From the NCBI GenBank assembly GCA_013398275.1, contig VZSE01014957.1, positions 449,342 through 513,341 on the forward strand: DNA of 64,000 bases, in the 5' to 3' direction. The notes under the pieces are model-generated. The model was not told the DNA's origin and ran no database searches. It saw only the letters and a program-made list of their open reading frames with translations. Below are positions 27,355-39,698 of the stretch, piece by piece (the first letter of the stretch is position 1; every line of letters starts with the position of its first letter). This DNA is from Promerops cafer (taxonomy: Eukaryota > Chordata > Aves > Passeriformes > Nectariniidae). Both the position numbers and the translations under genes were made by a program.

Positions 27355-28033
27355 CTCCTGGGGCACCACAGGATGAGCTGAGGGGGGCCAGTTCATCTTG
27401 GGTGGATCCCACAGGATGAGCTGAGGGGGGCCAGTCCATCTCCTGGGCACCCTGGGTGGATCCCACAGGATGAGCTGGGTCTGGGGCCAGTTCATCTCCT
27501 GGGCACCCTGGGTGGATCCCACAGGATGAGCTGAGGGGTCTGTTGGCATTCAGGATCACATAATCACAGGTGGATTATATGCAGGTGCTTTTATTGAAGA
27601 GCTCTGGAAGCCAGGGGTACAAACCCAAATCTGACTTCGACATTGATTCGAGATGCATACATATTTGTACTATAATATTATATAACTACTTATTGTTCTA
27701 TTGTACGAGCATAATTTCATCTTAAATATCATTCCTGTGATCTTTATCAGGTACTCTAAACATCATGATTCTGTCACTGTTAAAAAATAATCACTGTTAC
27801 TACTAAACAATAATCATATTTAACAAGAATCATATCTTTTATCAATATGCTTAACAATTACATCATTTATCAATATGCAGGTGCAGTTTTGCATGATCTA
27901 TTAAGAATGAAGCACAACATTCTTTTCCCATGGCCTACCAGGCTCAACGTTCCTTTCCCACCTTCCCATGATTTTAGAAACATTTTAACCCCGTGTTAAC
28001 AGGTCCAGTTCATCTCCTGGGCACCCTGGGCTC
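27355..28033. repeat. Minisatellite of 44-56-bp units, split by an LTR
   Basis: CAGGATGAGCTG recurs at 27368, 27412, 27466 and 27522, each followed by variants of GCCAGTTCATCTCCTGGGCA and CCCTGGGTGGATCCCA. The fourth unit is interrupted at GGTC by the LTR 27541-28001 and resumes at 28002. Confidence 0.88.
27541..28001 (-). mobile_element. Solo LTR with 4-bp target duplication
   Basis: A 461-bp AT-rich element starts TGTTGGC and ends GTTAACA, giving TGTT...AACA inverted ends. It is flanked by GGTC on both sides (27537-27540 and 28002-28005). Removing it with one GGTC restores a repeat unit of the surrounding minisatellite, which independently fixes both edges. A minus-strand AATAAAAGC near the left end suggests minus orientation. 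A 4-bp duplication is usual for class I (gammaretrovirus-like) elements, so that class is inferred. No retroviral genes are present. Confidence 0.8.
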
Positions 28034-31000
28034 AGGGCTTGTGGAATTCACCAGGGAATGAGCAGAGATCAGCCCTACTCAAACCTCTGAGATTTTGGAA
28101 CAGGCTTTGCAGCTGAGTGCCAAAAAAAGAACACAGAGAGGTCCTGTTCTGGCCCTTATAGGCATGGGGGGAATTAATCCTATGGATCTGAATCCCTCAG
28201 TTATGTAATTATTGCAACTTGGGGCTGTGTCAGAAGAGAATACTTGCTTGCATCTTGGTTGCTTCATGCCTGTTACACTGCCATGTTTTAGCAGTAAATC
28301 TCAGCTCTGACAGCACTTGGCTGTGCAAAAAAAAGAAAAGAAGGAGGCAAGGGGAAGGGCAGATTTGTTGGAATCCCACCCTGTGCTCAGCACAGCCTCT
28401 GCTCCTCACAGCTGGGAGGGCTGGGGGTTTGCAGCACAGCCCCTGGGGACACTGCTGCATTCCCAAACCCCAAACCCCAAACCTGTGGGGCTCCATGCTC
28501 CTCCACTGCAGAGCTGGACATGACCAGAGTGGTGCAGAGCTTGGCTGGAGTAGTCCTGCACCAAACACCTGGGGGAGTGTGGAGCTTGTCTGATTCCAGT
28601 GCTCATTACCACTGGAAGCTTGGCTGGGTTTTGCTGCACAAATGATGAGAAGGGTGTGAGCCATGGAGGGGTTTTTTTGTATTATTTCATTGCACAGTCA
28701 CACCGAAATGAGCGTGCCTCTCTCTGACAGAGATTTTCTGGTTTTAATTCAGCTCCTGATTAGATGCACCACGAGCAAATAGTGTTTGCACAGCTGCCTG
28801 TCAGACACCTCTGCCAGCCACGTCCTCTCTCATCTCTGGTGGCCCCCCCTTTGTCACAGCATCCTCAGCTTGGGCTCTGTTTTGTGCTGCACATCCCAGC
28901 AGATTTACCTGGCTTTGAGCTCTATGGACTGTTTCTGTGTAGGAATTTTTAAAGTCCATATTCCCAAGGTCAGGCTCACCTGGGGAAGGGATGTAATGTC
29001 CATGTCTGGAGCATTACTTGTGGTGCCAGTTTATTGTTGTGGAAAACACAGTTCACTAACCAGCAGTACTGGAAAATTCTCTTCCCTAATCTGTAGTGAG
29101 AAGCTGAAAAACCTCAAAACACAGGCCCTTGGTTATTTGGCTTTTTAGAGAATATTGAAATCAATAAAACAAGCATGGGTATTTGAAGTACAGACAAAAT
29201 TATGAGATTGTATTTCAAGATGTAATATTAAGATACAAGGTGGTGAGTTTAGTTTCTAACACACTTGGGAAGCTTAAAAACCCTGAAAAGATGATACTGG
29301 CAAAACCATTTTCTACTTTCTTGGTATCCATTTGCACAGAGAATTATCTGTACAATGGCTATTGGAACTTGAGTATCTTGGAGTAATTGAGTTTTTGTGG
29401 CAGCATTCTGGACCTTCCTCTGTAAATGCATGTTTCTGAGGCTCATTCTTCCATAATAACTAATAAATTCTTTCTGTTTCCTGCTGAGCACACTGCATGA
29501 AATTCTCCTTCCCTTGAGGAGGGGAAATTGCACTGGAAGCACCACCCAGCTTTCAGATCCACACTTAGAGTCAGAGGAGGCTGTCATGAAACCAATGGAA
29601 ACCCTGTGTATGTGTGAGAAAAAAGCCCACCCTGAAAACACTCATGAATCCACCTGCAAATAGCAGAGCACCACAGAAAGCATCAGCAGTTAGCAGTAAT
29701 TTGATCCATTGGATGTCAGTGGTGGATTTCCTTGTGAGTTGCTGCTAATGCTGCATGAAACACATCCAGAGAGTTCTGACTGTTCTGTTAGTCTGCTTTT
29801 TCTGGTAGATTTAAGCAATTTACAGGTTGGGTTCATGCCTTTGGTGCCTATCACCCATCCCTGAGCACAGGCAGGCACTGAAATATTCCCAATATTTCCA
29901 TCCACCTCCCCCCTGTGACTCCTGCCCCAGAGGGGCTGACACCTGGGCAGGTCCCTTGGAGCCAGGAAATCCAGGGGTTTGATCATGGGTGTGTTTATCA
30001 GTGATTGGAAACCAGTCTTTAGCCAGTCTCATTTTCATTTCTTCCTACAGGAGAGGGCAGCAGAAGCCATAAACTCCTTTCCTTCCTGCAGCTGTGCAGG
30101 TGCTAAACCAAGATGAGGTTTTCTGATTGATCCATTCAAAAAAAACCAGGGCAGCATGTGGTTGTATTGAGTATAAACATAAAACTATAAGTTTCAGCTG
30201 CATGAAAAAAAAAAAAGAAACATCAAATGCTGTTTTACACTGATTATTTGGGCTTTTTGTTCAAATGGGGCCTCGAGTGTTCCTGTAATGTGATGTTAGT
30301 GGGAGTGCATGACTTGCATCTTCCCCCTCTTTCTTTCCTCCCTTGCAGTGGTTCATTCAGAACCGCAGAGAGGTTTTTAAGATACAGTTCTGTGTTAAAT
30401 TCAGGATCCTCAAAGGTGAAAATTCAAACAACGTCACAGTCCTACACATTATATATGAAGTAACACTGTAGTGTCTCCAGGCATAAATGGTTCAAATTTA
30501 CCTCACAGAGTCACACATCTTCCTTAGAAACATCTGAAACACCTTAGAGAACTCAGAATAAATAGAAAAATTAAAAGGCAGGTGCATTTCTGATGAAAAA
30601 ATGGATTGGATTCAGTCTCAGAGGCTTTCACCCCATGCTGGTTTATCAGGTGTTGCCAGAAATGACCTCCTGGCAGTGTAAAGTCCTTAGGTTCACTTGA
30701 TTTTCCTTACCTCAATAGGAAGAAACAAACTAACATACCTTTTGATTATCTTTGTAGCTGGTTTGGGATTTTTCTGGCACAAACTATTCACCAGGGGCTG
30801 CACTGTGGGCCATTTTTGCCATTTATTCAAATGATGTGCCTTCCTTTCTAATCAGGATTGCTCAATAACTGTTTGTACTCCTTTATCTTGGTTATCAGCA
30901 GATGAAACGGAAAGAATGGACTACTTAGTTGGTAGGGAAATGCCAGAATTTGTTACTTTATCTTGGATTATTGTTACATTTGCTACAGGAGATAAGGAAT

Positions 31001-33752
31001 TCAGGGCAGCTGGTGCAGAAGATGCAATTTGAGGCTTGAGCACCAAGCACCAATAAAAGCTGGATTCAGAACAGTAATATTTTGTAATTTGGTTGGCAAT
31101 GTTTTCCCGTAGAAAAGTCAGAACTTTCTGTTCATCTCATGAGTACAAAATATTTTGATGACCCCAGCCCTGGGAAAGTGTAGTAGTAGTCCTAATGAGT
31201 CTAACAGATTTGGAAAAGGTTAGGATATGTTGCATCACGTATTGGGTCTTCTGCTGATGAGGGAATGAACATTTAAAAATACTCTCATTTGTCATCCAAT
31301 TTGCAAAAAAGGAGCTCACAGAAGTGACCATAAATCTTGCAGAGAGGCAATGGGCTAATGGTAAATATTACATAATGGGAGGTGTGGGATTTTGAGACAT
31401 TACCAGCAAGGCAGACTGGTGTTTGGGCATGAAAGAGGACTTGTTTCACCTTGAGTGGGCAGAAAATGAGGCATTTGCAGTTGAGCATGCTGTTTAAAAG
31501 ACCCAGAGAATTTCAGTTCAACGGAGACATTCAGGAGTAGGAGGCACTTTCCTCTGCATTACATCTCCAGTGCAAGCACTGCTCAGGCACAGAGCAGAGG
31601 GACAAATTGAAACCCTCCAGATTAAAGCCACAACGATGCTTCTTGGGCTGGAAAGAAGAAAATGGCTCTGTTTAGTTTAAATGGCCAGAGTAGAGGGGAT
31701 TTGAAACATGCCAAGGGATGGGGGAACTTGTTAACAAAGAAAGGGCTGGCAATAACTTGGGAGAATGAAAAAAGAGATTGAGTTGGAGGTAATGGAAGCC
31801 TCTGAAGGTGCCACAAATAAAGGTGTTGTGGAAAAAACCCTCACCCTTCCAGCAAGATCTGTGTGCAGCCCAGACGGGGAAATGGAATCATTGCTGCTTA
31901 TAGAAATTGTGTTCCCTATTTCTAGCTAGGCTGTGGGTCATTTTTAAATCAGTTTTTAGAGCTGAATCGCGTTGGGCAGGGAAATCCTCCACTGAGAAGT
32001 GTTTACTGTGGGTTTTCAGGAGCTTGGTCATTCCTGGTGAAGGGAGTGGGGAAGGGTATGAGGGTGCCTGCAGGAGGTTTGGGGTTTAAGCAAGTTTTTA
32101 ACAAAGTTCTTTGCTCCAGGCTGCAGAAGGGAGAGGAGCAGTGACTCCTGCAGTGCTCCCCTGCCCTGCTCAGTTTGGGCTGTGGGGTGGCTGTGCCCTC
32201 GTGCTCCTCTATAGAACGGGCAGCTCAGTGATGAGGAAATCCTGCAGAATTAACCGTGACAGTGCCAGGGGCTGGGAGATGTGTGCCTGCCCCTGTGCCA
32301 GCTGGGAGGACTGTGCTGGCATGCACCAGGACAGGAGTTCTTGCCTTTGTTCCCAGCAATTCTCTTTCCATCTGTTATGACTGACAGCTCTGGTACAGCA
32401 ATATTTGATGCAGTGATTTCAGGTACAGAGACACCATGAAGCCTCAGACATACTGGCAGAAGCACTTTTTTTTAATTTTTTTTTTTTTTTTTTTCTTATG
32501 GGCAGTTTATTTTCCCCTTCAAAACGATGGACTGAGAGTGAAGAAGTGCATCAGTCATGTCCTACCTGGCATGCTGGGGGAAGAATGCTTGTGTGGAATA
32601 AATCAACTTTCAGCTGGGGTTTCTGTGGATTGTCACCTCCTGGGTGGATGACTTTGAAGGGCAGTGCCTGTGTCCTTCCATTGGAGAGGGCATTCCAGCC
32701 AGCTGAGTGATGAACAGCAGAGCAGAGCTGCTGAAGTGTGAGCCATGGAAGCTGCTGCAGTAACCTGAGCTGTCCCAGGGCCAGGGAAATGCACTGCTGT
32801 GCACATTTACAGCTGCTGCTGGTGGAGATGATCATTGATCTAATGGACCCCAGCTCAGCAGGGAGCCCTTCTAAAGCTCAAAGTCACTCGAAGTCACACG
32901 TCTGGTGTGTGCTGCCCTTTGCTTTGTGGTGGTGGGCTGCTCCTTCTCAGGCAGTTTCTGTATGAAGTAATACCTCGAGAAAACATCACTGTTTTATGTG
33001 AAATCCTGGCTGGGTCAGGTGCCAAGGGTGGAACTCTGCCGTGCAGAAACAAAAAGGACGTGTTTTAAATCCAGACAGGTCTTTGCAGAATCTGAGTAAA
33101 AGGAATATTCAAGTCTTTCAGAGTCGGGTTTTAAGCAGGATATTTTTTTTCCATATCAGTCTTTTTTTTTTTTTTTTCTTTTCTTTTCTTTCCAGAAATG
33201 TGCAACAAGTAAATAAAAGAAAGCCTTAAATCACTGTGCTTGCAGTATTCTGGTGAATTTTAATTTAAGCATGATAGCCTCATCAGAGGTGAGTTACCCA
33301 AATGATGAGTTTCATTAGCTTGGCTGGATGGGAAGGCAGCACAGCAAACGTTGGTACTGTCAGTCCTAGAGCACATGGATGTTGACAGAGAAATCCCCCC
33401 TGACCTCAGTGGGTTGTGGTTTAATTCCCACAAAATTAAAGTGCTGTGCACATCTTATCATACACTTGTTTTTCTTAACAGCATCTTATGGTCTTCCTGT
33501 ATTTACAAAAGTCTTTTTTAATTGAACTAAGGAACAAATTACTTCTAATCCCACTTGAACTTGAAGACTGGGCTCAACATGAAATCTTTACTTGAAGACA
33601 AGGCTTGGTTTCTCTTCAGCTTTTTCTGCTCTGTCACTGAGACACTTTTTAAGTCCACGGAATGCTGGCTGGGCCTGTGTCATTTGTCTGTCAGTATCTT
33701 TACATGCAGTTCTCTGATAGTTTCAGTAAATCAGTTATTTGGGGATGTCCTG

Positions 33753-33753
<1 letters not shown>

Positions 33754-33785
<32 letters not shown>
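33754..33785. repeat. (TA)16 microsatellite
   Basis: This is an uninterrupted TA run and is likely to vary in length between individuals. Confidence 0.95.
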
Positions 33786-33792
<7 letters not shown>

Positions 33793-34356
33793 TAAACCAG
33801 GTTGGTCTCATGGCATAGTAAGATACTGTGGAACTGTAGGTAGATGCTGTGCAGCTGAATGGGGAGAGAAATCAGATTTATATATATTTGAAACACCTTT
33901 AATGACTCTGCTTCTTTCCTTGTCCTTGCCTCAGTTCAGGGAGTGGAGTGAGTTCGTGTCAGGCTGCCTCTATGGCAACTGCATATTCTCTGGTGGTTTA
34001 TTTTAAATAGGAATTGTGAGGCAAGAAATGCATCAATATTTCAGGTATTTTGAACAGACTCTGACTGTAAGAGGCCTTGGCAGTGACTTCAGTGGGCAGC
34101 ATCCCTTCCACAGCTCTCTGCTCTCTCTGTGGGCTGTGGAAAGCAGTGTTGGACCCTCAGGTGGATGATTTCTTTCCTTTTCTTCTTTACCTACAATGCA
34201 AAAAGTCATCCACAACAGCAGACAAATGTTGCCTGATTTGGGGCATGTTTGTTTTTTAATTCCACTCCTGCTGGCAGCTCACCTCACACTGCTCAGAGCC
34301 CCTGTCCTGGAAAGCTCTGAGAGCTGGTTGCAGCCAGGAGGAATAAGGCTTAACAG

Positions 34357-34432
34357 GAATTTGAAACTACAATTGAGTGCAATTCTGTAAATCAGAATTT
34401 GAAACTACAATTGAGTGCAATTCTGCAAATCA
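34357..34432. repeat. 38-bp tandem duplication
   Basis: GAATTTGAAACTACAATTGA and the following 18 bases occur twice in tandem (34357 and 34395), with one T-to-C difference (CTGTAAATCA versus CTGCAAATCA). Confidence 0.92.
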
Positions 34433-37099
34433 ATAACACCAAACCATTTCATTCCTCAGCTCCCCTCAGTGGGAAAAAAAAATAAATTACCATTCATGCA
34501 ATGAATGTCATTATGATAGGACTGCCTCTTTTATTGAAAATGGGAAATAATTCAAGCAGGGCATGGCTGAATTTCCTAGGCAGAGTAAATAAAATGAGAA
34601 CTGGGATCTGTTTCACAACAAACACATGCTAACCAATTCTTAGGCTTTGTTCTGAAATGTTCAAGTCATGAAACTTTCAGTTATTTTTTAGAGATACCAA
34701 CATAAATTCTTGCAGTCTGTGGCTCAACATTTGGACAATATTTGGAATAATATACATTTTTATAAAAGTTGTTGGCTAAAGCTGCCATGAAATTTATTCT
34801 CTTTAAATGATTGAATGTCAGGTTTGTTTTCGAGCCTCAGATTGCTTAACTCCAGTCCTTACTACTCCTGCTTATTTTTAAAGCTGAAGTCATTTGTTGA
34901 AATGTGAATCATGCCAGAGTTTGGCTCTTTGGAGATTGCCTCATGTTTAAGTAGAAAGACTGAATTTGGAGTAATAGCATCTCACTAATTACCAGTTAAT
35001 GAGCATTTTGGTTATCTCACCAACACATCCGTGCAGTGGACTTGGAGTAAAGAGTAGAAGGGTCTGTCTTGGGCTCTCTGTGGTTTCCCACTTCCATCCC
35101 TTCTCTCAAAGAAGCACCAGCTGCTGGTATTTGTTAGGGCAGCTTTTGGGGGAGGTTTAATCTCTGGATGGCCAAGTTACCATTTAAATTTGAAGAAACT
35201 GGGTATTTAAACTTATTTTCCAGTGTCCAAGAGGCAGCTTCACTACAATGTAGCCAAGATAATTGTATTTAAATTAGATGTGTCACGTGATGTCCAATAA
35301 TGCATTTACCTCACCTGTTACTGCACCAGAGATAAAACCCAGGAGCTCATCCTGTTCCCAACAGAATTCAACCAGAACAATGCTATTACTTTCATTGGGA
35401 CCAGAACTGGAGTTTGAAGTATTTTTTGCAGTGATGAATCTTTAGTTTTTCAGACTAAAGCTGAAAATATATATATTTTTTTTGAAGCTGTCTGTTGATG
35501 TGGGCTGGGTGCTTTCCTCCTGAGGCAGATCCCTGATTGTGAGACCTTCCTCCCTGCTCTGGCACAAATCTCCTGGGTTTTCCCATAAAACATGTCCAAA
35601 ACTTCCCAGGGGTGATGCTCACACTCCTCTTATGGGATTCCAAAACAAATTTGGAAAGATAAACAAGTGATTAATGATATTTCTGTAAATTAGGTTTATA
35701 TTTAACTTCTACGTTTAGTACTGGCAAAAATATTTGGTAACACTAAGCTGAGTGTGCACCTCCTGGAACAGAACAGTGGATTTCAAACTTTATCTTTCCT
35801 GTGTATTTATTGCAAGAATACAGTTAAAAAAAAAAATAATACAAATGCTTTCTTCCTTATTTCCTTCTTCTCAATTACATGTTTATACAGAATTAATGTT
35901 TGGGAAGTATTTTAGTGTGTGATTTCAGTGTAAACACTTCTACTATCCATATCCTTAAGAAATATCCTTATTCCTTATGAAATGCTGCCCAAGGCAGTGT
36001 TTTCATTTGATCAATCAGAAATTTTGTTCATCCACTATTGAAACCAGTGGTGAAATTCTTCTGGACCACAGTGGAAATCAATTATTAATATTTGTATTGC
36101 TCTTGCTTTCATTGGTGAGGTAGGCTTCGTGTAATACAATGGCATTTTGGTAGATGATGGAAATGGACAAAGCTGCTGCTCTTTAACACTTGAGGTGATG
36201 TTCTGTGGTGCTCAGGTTTGGAATTGTGCAACAAATTTTTCCTTGTACAAGGAAAAAGCAGGGAACATACTCTAAGCTTTGGCTTAAGCAAAGGAAATGC
36301 AGAGAGGCTGATCCCATATTCCCTCAACAATGTCAGAGTGCTAGAATAATTCCTTTTAATCAACAGATTTATCTGTTTTGTTGAAATTCTCTTTAAGTCC
36401 AAGGCAGATACACTCAGCCTGAGGGATGCAAGGGGTGGATTCCCAGAGGAATGTCTGTTTGTAAGGCCTGGATCAGTGAATTCAGTTCTGGTTTATCCAG
36501 CAATCCTGGTGCATAAGAATTGCTCATAAACTCTCCTTCACACTAATTATTTCATATCAAGTTAGTCTAGAGAAAGGAAAACTGATTAGGAAACCAACCA
36601 GACAGTCAAATATCTGACAACAGCATTCTCCAGTACTCCGGCACTTTAAAAAACACTGTAAAGTTTCTAAGCACAGTGCTCCCAATAAACCAGTTTTTCT
36701 AAACAAACTACGTGGATAAAGGTGAACGTGAGTGTTTGTTAGGAAGTTGTTCACGTGGAAATGAATTTCCACTGGCAAGAGAGCAAGATTGTACCTGTTG
36801 AAGGACTCCTTTTATATTATTTAACAGCTGTGAAACGTGTACTTCTGAGTGTTTCATCATTTCAGTGCATTTTCACTTCTCTGTTGGACATCACATTATG
36901 CTTTTTATTACAAAATATTGTGGGATGGGATGCAGAATACAGGGATGGCAAAGAAGGGGAATTGTGTATGTGCAGCAGGTAGATTTACTTTGTATATTTG
37001 TGTGTTTTCAAGCCATTGAAGGCAATACAGGAAGTTTCCTATAGACACTGATTACAGATACATAAATCCTTGATTTTCTCTCCTTTTTTTTCCCTGCAG

Positions 37100-37157
37100 G
37101 GCCAAGGCTTTTCGTGGAAAAAAGGTCCATGGAGAGTATGACATAAAGGTGGAACAG
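37100..37157 (+). CDS. SYN2: Synapsin II, coding exon 2 (start of C domain)
   Basis: This 58-bp exon encodes 19 whole residues beginning AKAFRGKK and ending DIKVEQ, preceded by one base that completes a codon from exon 1 (probably the Trp of a DW-AK junction). It is bounded by a pyrimidine tract ending CTGCAG and a GTAACT donor, and ends in phase 0. The peptide matches the start of the synapsin C domain, the conserved ATP-binding, dimerising core of these synaptic-vesicle phosphoproteins, which tether vesicles to actin and to each other in the presynaptic terminal. It splices in frame to 39607. Exon 1 (domains A and B) must lie more than 37 kb upstream. Nine of 19 third codon positions are G or C. 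Assignment to SYN2 rather than SYN1 or SYN3 rests on the later exons and on the nested TIMP4. Confidence 0.93.
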
Positions 37158-37237
37158 GTAACTGACTTAACCTGAATGTTATTTTTATATCTGTGCATTT
37201 ATAGACGTATAATAATATTTAATACATGTACATAATA

Positions 37238-37366
37238 CCTCCCTGTAGGGATTTAAAAGCTGTGTGGGTGTGGCTCTTGGGGACGTGGTTTGGTGGTGGC
37301 CTTGGATTAATGATAATGGAGATTATCTGAGAGGGCTTTTCCAGCCTAAATGATTCCATGATTCTC
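37238..37366 (+). mobile_element. CR1 LINE 3' end
   Basis: The segment includes TGTAGGGATTTAAAAGCTGTG, GGTTTGGTGGTGGCCTTGG and a TTTTCCAGCCTAAATGATTC end, a close match to a CR1 3' UTR. It lies 80 bases downstream of SYN2 exon 2 and is followed almost at once by the old LTR. Confidence 0.85.
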
Positions 37367-37404
37367 TGTGCATACACGTACAGAAAAATTCACAATTAAG
37401 GAAA

Positions 37405-37646
37405 TGTGATGGTTTGGGCTGGGGCAGAGTTAATTTTCCCCCCTGTAGCTGCTGGGGGGTTTGGTTTCCTCTGTTTCCACTCACAGCTTTGGCTTTATCT
37501 CTTGAATTCTGTTTATCCCAACCCAGAGTTTTCCCATTTTTACCCTTCTGGTTCCCTCCCCATCCCTCTGGGTGGGAATGAGTGTGGGGCTGAGCTGCCA
37601 GCTGGGGTTAAACCACAGCAGCCCTTTTTTGGCACCCAAAGTGGGC
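37405..37646 (+). mobile_element. Degenerate endogenous retrovirus LTR with primer-binding-site remnant
   Basis: The sequence starts TGTGATGGTTTGGGCTGG, passes TTTATCCCAACCCAGAG and ends GGGGTTAAACCACAGCA at about 37620. These are hallmarks of a common bird endogenous retrovirus LTR, but most of the middle is deleted. It is followed by TTTTGGCACCCAAAGTGGGC, which resembles a decayed primer-binding site for a lysine tRNA. Reading LTR then primer site places the element in plus orientation, with the rest of the provirus lost. Family identification is from memory of bird repeats and needs a library search. Confidence 0.7.
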
Positions 37647-38464
37647 TCTTCTTAGAGGATTTTGACCATAATTTTCACAGCATGAAAAACATCTTGTATT
37701 CAGAAGTTGTTGCTTAGAGACTGTGAAGTTCCCAGACACTCCATGAATTATGTGTGGCAGCTCTGTATCACTAATTCCCCACTCAGGAATATAAATGTGC
37801 TCTGGGTGCAGTGCTGGCATGTGGGGGTTTAGAAACAAAATCCATGATAAATAGGAATAAATATGCAGATATAATTTAGGGTGCACTAAAATTATGGCTA
37901 TTTTATTTAAGCTGAAACTAGGGACTTAAGGAAGTCTTTTCACTGCTTTTGAATCTTGAATTCCTCAAATAGATGCTGCTGTACGAAGCATCAGTCCTCG
38001 AGTTTTTTTGTCACTGGATTTTCAAGAAGTGAGGGGAAATTATCATTAACTGTGTGTATCCAGCTGAGCTAAATTTACTGTAATGGTACAGCACCCACTC
38101 TTTACACCACTGAATATCTGATGGGATGCATTGCAAGCTTTGCCAGGGGTCTCCAGGGGTACTGAGGGAGAGGCAGGAAAGTGTAGACAGCTGATTTGTG
38201 CACTCACACCTAGGTCAGAGCAGGCAGCTGGCTGCACACACCCCATCTCTTTAACAGCAGCAAAAACTCAGGGTAAACCTGGAATTCCCTTCCCGTGCTG
38301 AGCTGTGGGACCAGAACTCTAATCATAGAGAGACTGGAAGCTTCTGAGCCGCAGAGCTCCTTTTGCTGCACATCAACATACAAATACCAACTCCTGCGGT
38401 GTCCTGCTGCTGGCACCACTTACTGTAATAGGAATTATTCCAATTTTACACCGCCCCTCTGAAC

Positions 38465-38880
38465 ACACAGCGTCGTCGATCACACGCGAGGCTTTTAAAT
38501 GGTTTATTAGTCGGAGAGCTCCCTTCTCAGTCCCGGAGTCGATCGACTGGGCCGGGCATTCCCGGTGCCCACACGCACACGCCGCTCTCTCCCCGTTTGC
38601 CCTGTTCCTGCAGGCAGCCCGGGAGGGCTGTCCCGGGGACCCCGGAGCTGTGAGGGTGTCCGGGAGTCATGAAGAGAGCTCTGTGCAGGCAGCCAAGCCC
38701 CCAGAGCAGCTCCTGAGCCGAGCAGGGCAGGACCAGCTCGGCGCTCGGCTCCGGCAGCGCCAGGGTGTGAGACCCTGCCAGGCCTGCCCAGGAAGACGTG
38801 CAGAGGTTCCATTTTTCACCAGCAGAATAATGAGGATTGTGGCGCTCTCTATTCCGTGCTGCTGTCCGGGGCAGCAGAGA
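38465..38880. other. CpG-rich segment in SYN2 intron 2
   Basis: About 0.4 kb is rich in intact CpG (for example CGTCGTCGATCACACGCG and CCGGAGTCGATCGACTGGGC) within AT-rich intron. Its left end has a minus-strand AATAAACC signal. It could be a young LTR in minus orientation, or an intragenic CpG island. I could not define TG/CA ends or a target duplication. Confidence 0.45.
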
Positions 38881-39606
38881 CACTTCCATTGATCCACCAG
38901 AAGACAGCTGGCTGCGTTTCAGTTCTTCTGCTGGGTGATGTTATTGTGAAGTGCCTTGAGAGCCTAAGCTGGTGAAAGGCTGGGGAGAAATGAAAAACAT
39001 CCTGTCCTTTCCTTTCAAATAACTGCAAATTCAGAGTACGGGAGCGGCTCCCTCGGAATTCCACATTTCCAGTGTGAGAGGACTTCTGAAAAAGTGCTTT
39101 AATTGGGAATTTTGTGACACAATTGCTCATTAGCACCAGCTCTTTTAAAAAGAAGAGTAAATGCACATAAAGGAAATTGGAAGGGGTGAGCGGTATGGGG
39201 AGACAGTAAATTCTATAAGAAAATGTTATTTTAATTCTGCTTTTGTACTGTTTTCTTCAAAACTTTATGCCAATGTTGAGCCTGAATTAATCTCTTTGAT
39301 AACATTGTGCAAAGCAAAAATATAATCCCTATATTTCTGTGCAGACATGGAGGAGTAAATCCACTTGCTACTGCCCCACAATCCATTTTCACATCATTTT
39401 GTTACCTTTTGCTCTCTTTGGATTAAAACCTTTTGAAGTGTGACGTGTCATACTTGACAAACACTGCTGGATCAATGCCCTCTTGGTGCTCATTTTATTT
39501 CTAATGTGTATTGTCAACACTTCAGGCCCTAATGCTGAAAATAAGGGAGTTAGGAAAATAAAGGTGAAATAAACCAGACTGACTAATGGGAGTCTTTTCT
39601 TCACAG

Positions 39607-39698
39607 GCAGAATTTTCAGAAATCAACTTGATAGCTCATGCTGATGGCAATTATGCAGTTGATATCCAAGTAATTCGAAATGGCACAAAAGTTGTCAG
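39607..39698 (+). CDS. SYN2: Synapsin II, coding exon 3 (C domain)
   Basis: This 92-bp exon encodes AEFSEINLIAHADG, then AVDIQVIRNGTKVV, plus two bases (AG) of an Arg codon completed by the first base of exon 4. The acceptor is TTCACAG and the donor GTAAGA. The sequence fits the amino-terminal alpha/beta part of the synapsin C domain, with the family-typical KVEQAEFSE join to exon 2 and the RNGTKVVRS join to exon 4. The HADG and RNGTKVV wording is closest to synapsin II as I know it. Only 7 of 30 third positions are G or C, very low beside exon 4. Intron 2 upstream is 2449 bp. Confidence 0.95.

Larger units (their letters stand above)
1..37099 (+). other. SYN2: SYN2 intron 1 (left end outside window)
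   Basis: No coding exon is recognisable before exon 2, so this stretch is read as the 3' part of intron 1. It is AT-rich with many poly-A and poly-T runs. It holds the LTRs at about 2.4, 16.2-16.9 and 27.5-28.0 kb, a CR1 end at 13.1 kb and perhaps another at 24.2 kb, tandem repeats at 13.9, 17.0, 27.4, 33.75 and 34.4 kb, and N positions at 16323, 21371-21534, 22136 and 22883. Outside these I see nothing I can name in 1-2398, 2818-13107, 14250-16014, 17031-21040, 22467-27354, 28034-33753 and 34433-37099. The longest open frame outside tandem repeats is 15178-15852 (minus, 224 codons), with no recognisable domain. Confidence 0.7.
37158..39606 (+). other. SYN2: SYN2 intron 2
   Basis: The intron is 2449 bp with GT and AG ends. 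It contains a CR1 end at 37238-37366, an LTR with primer-binding-site remnant at 37405-37646, and a CpG-rich segment at about 38465-38880. The rest is AT-rich and unremarkable. Confidence 0.9.
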
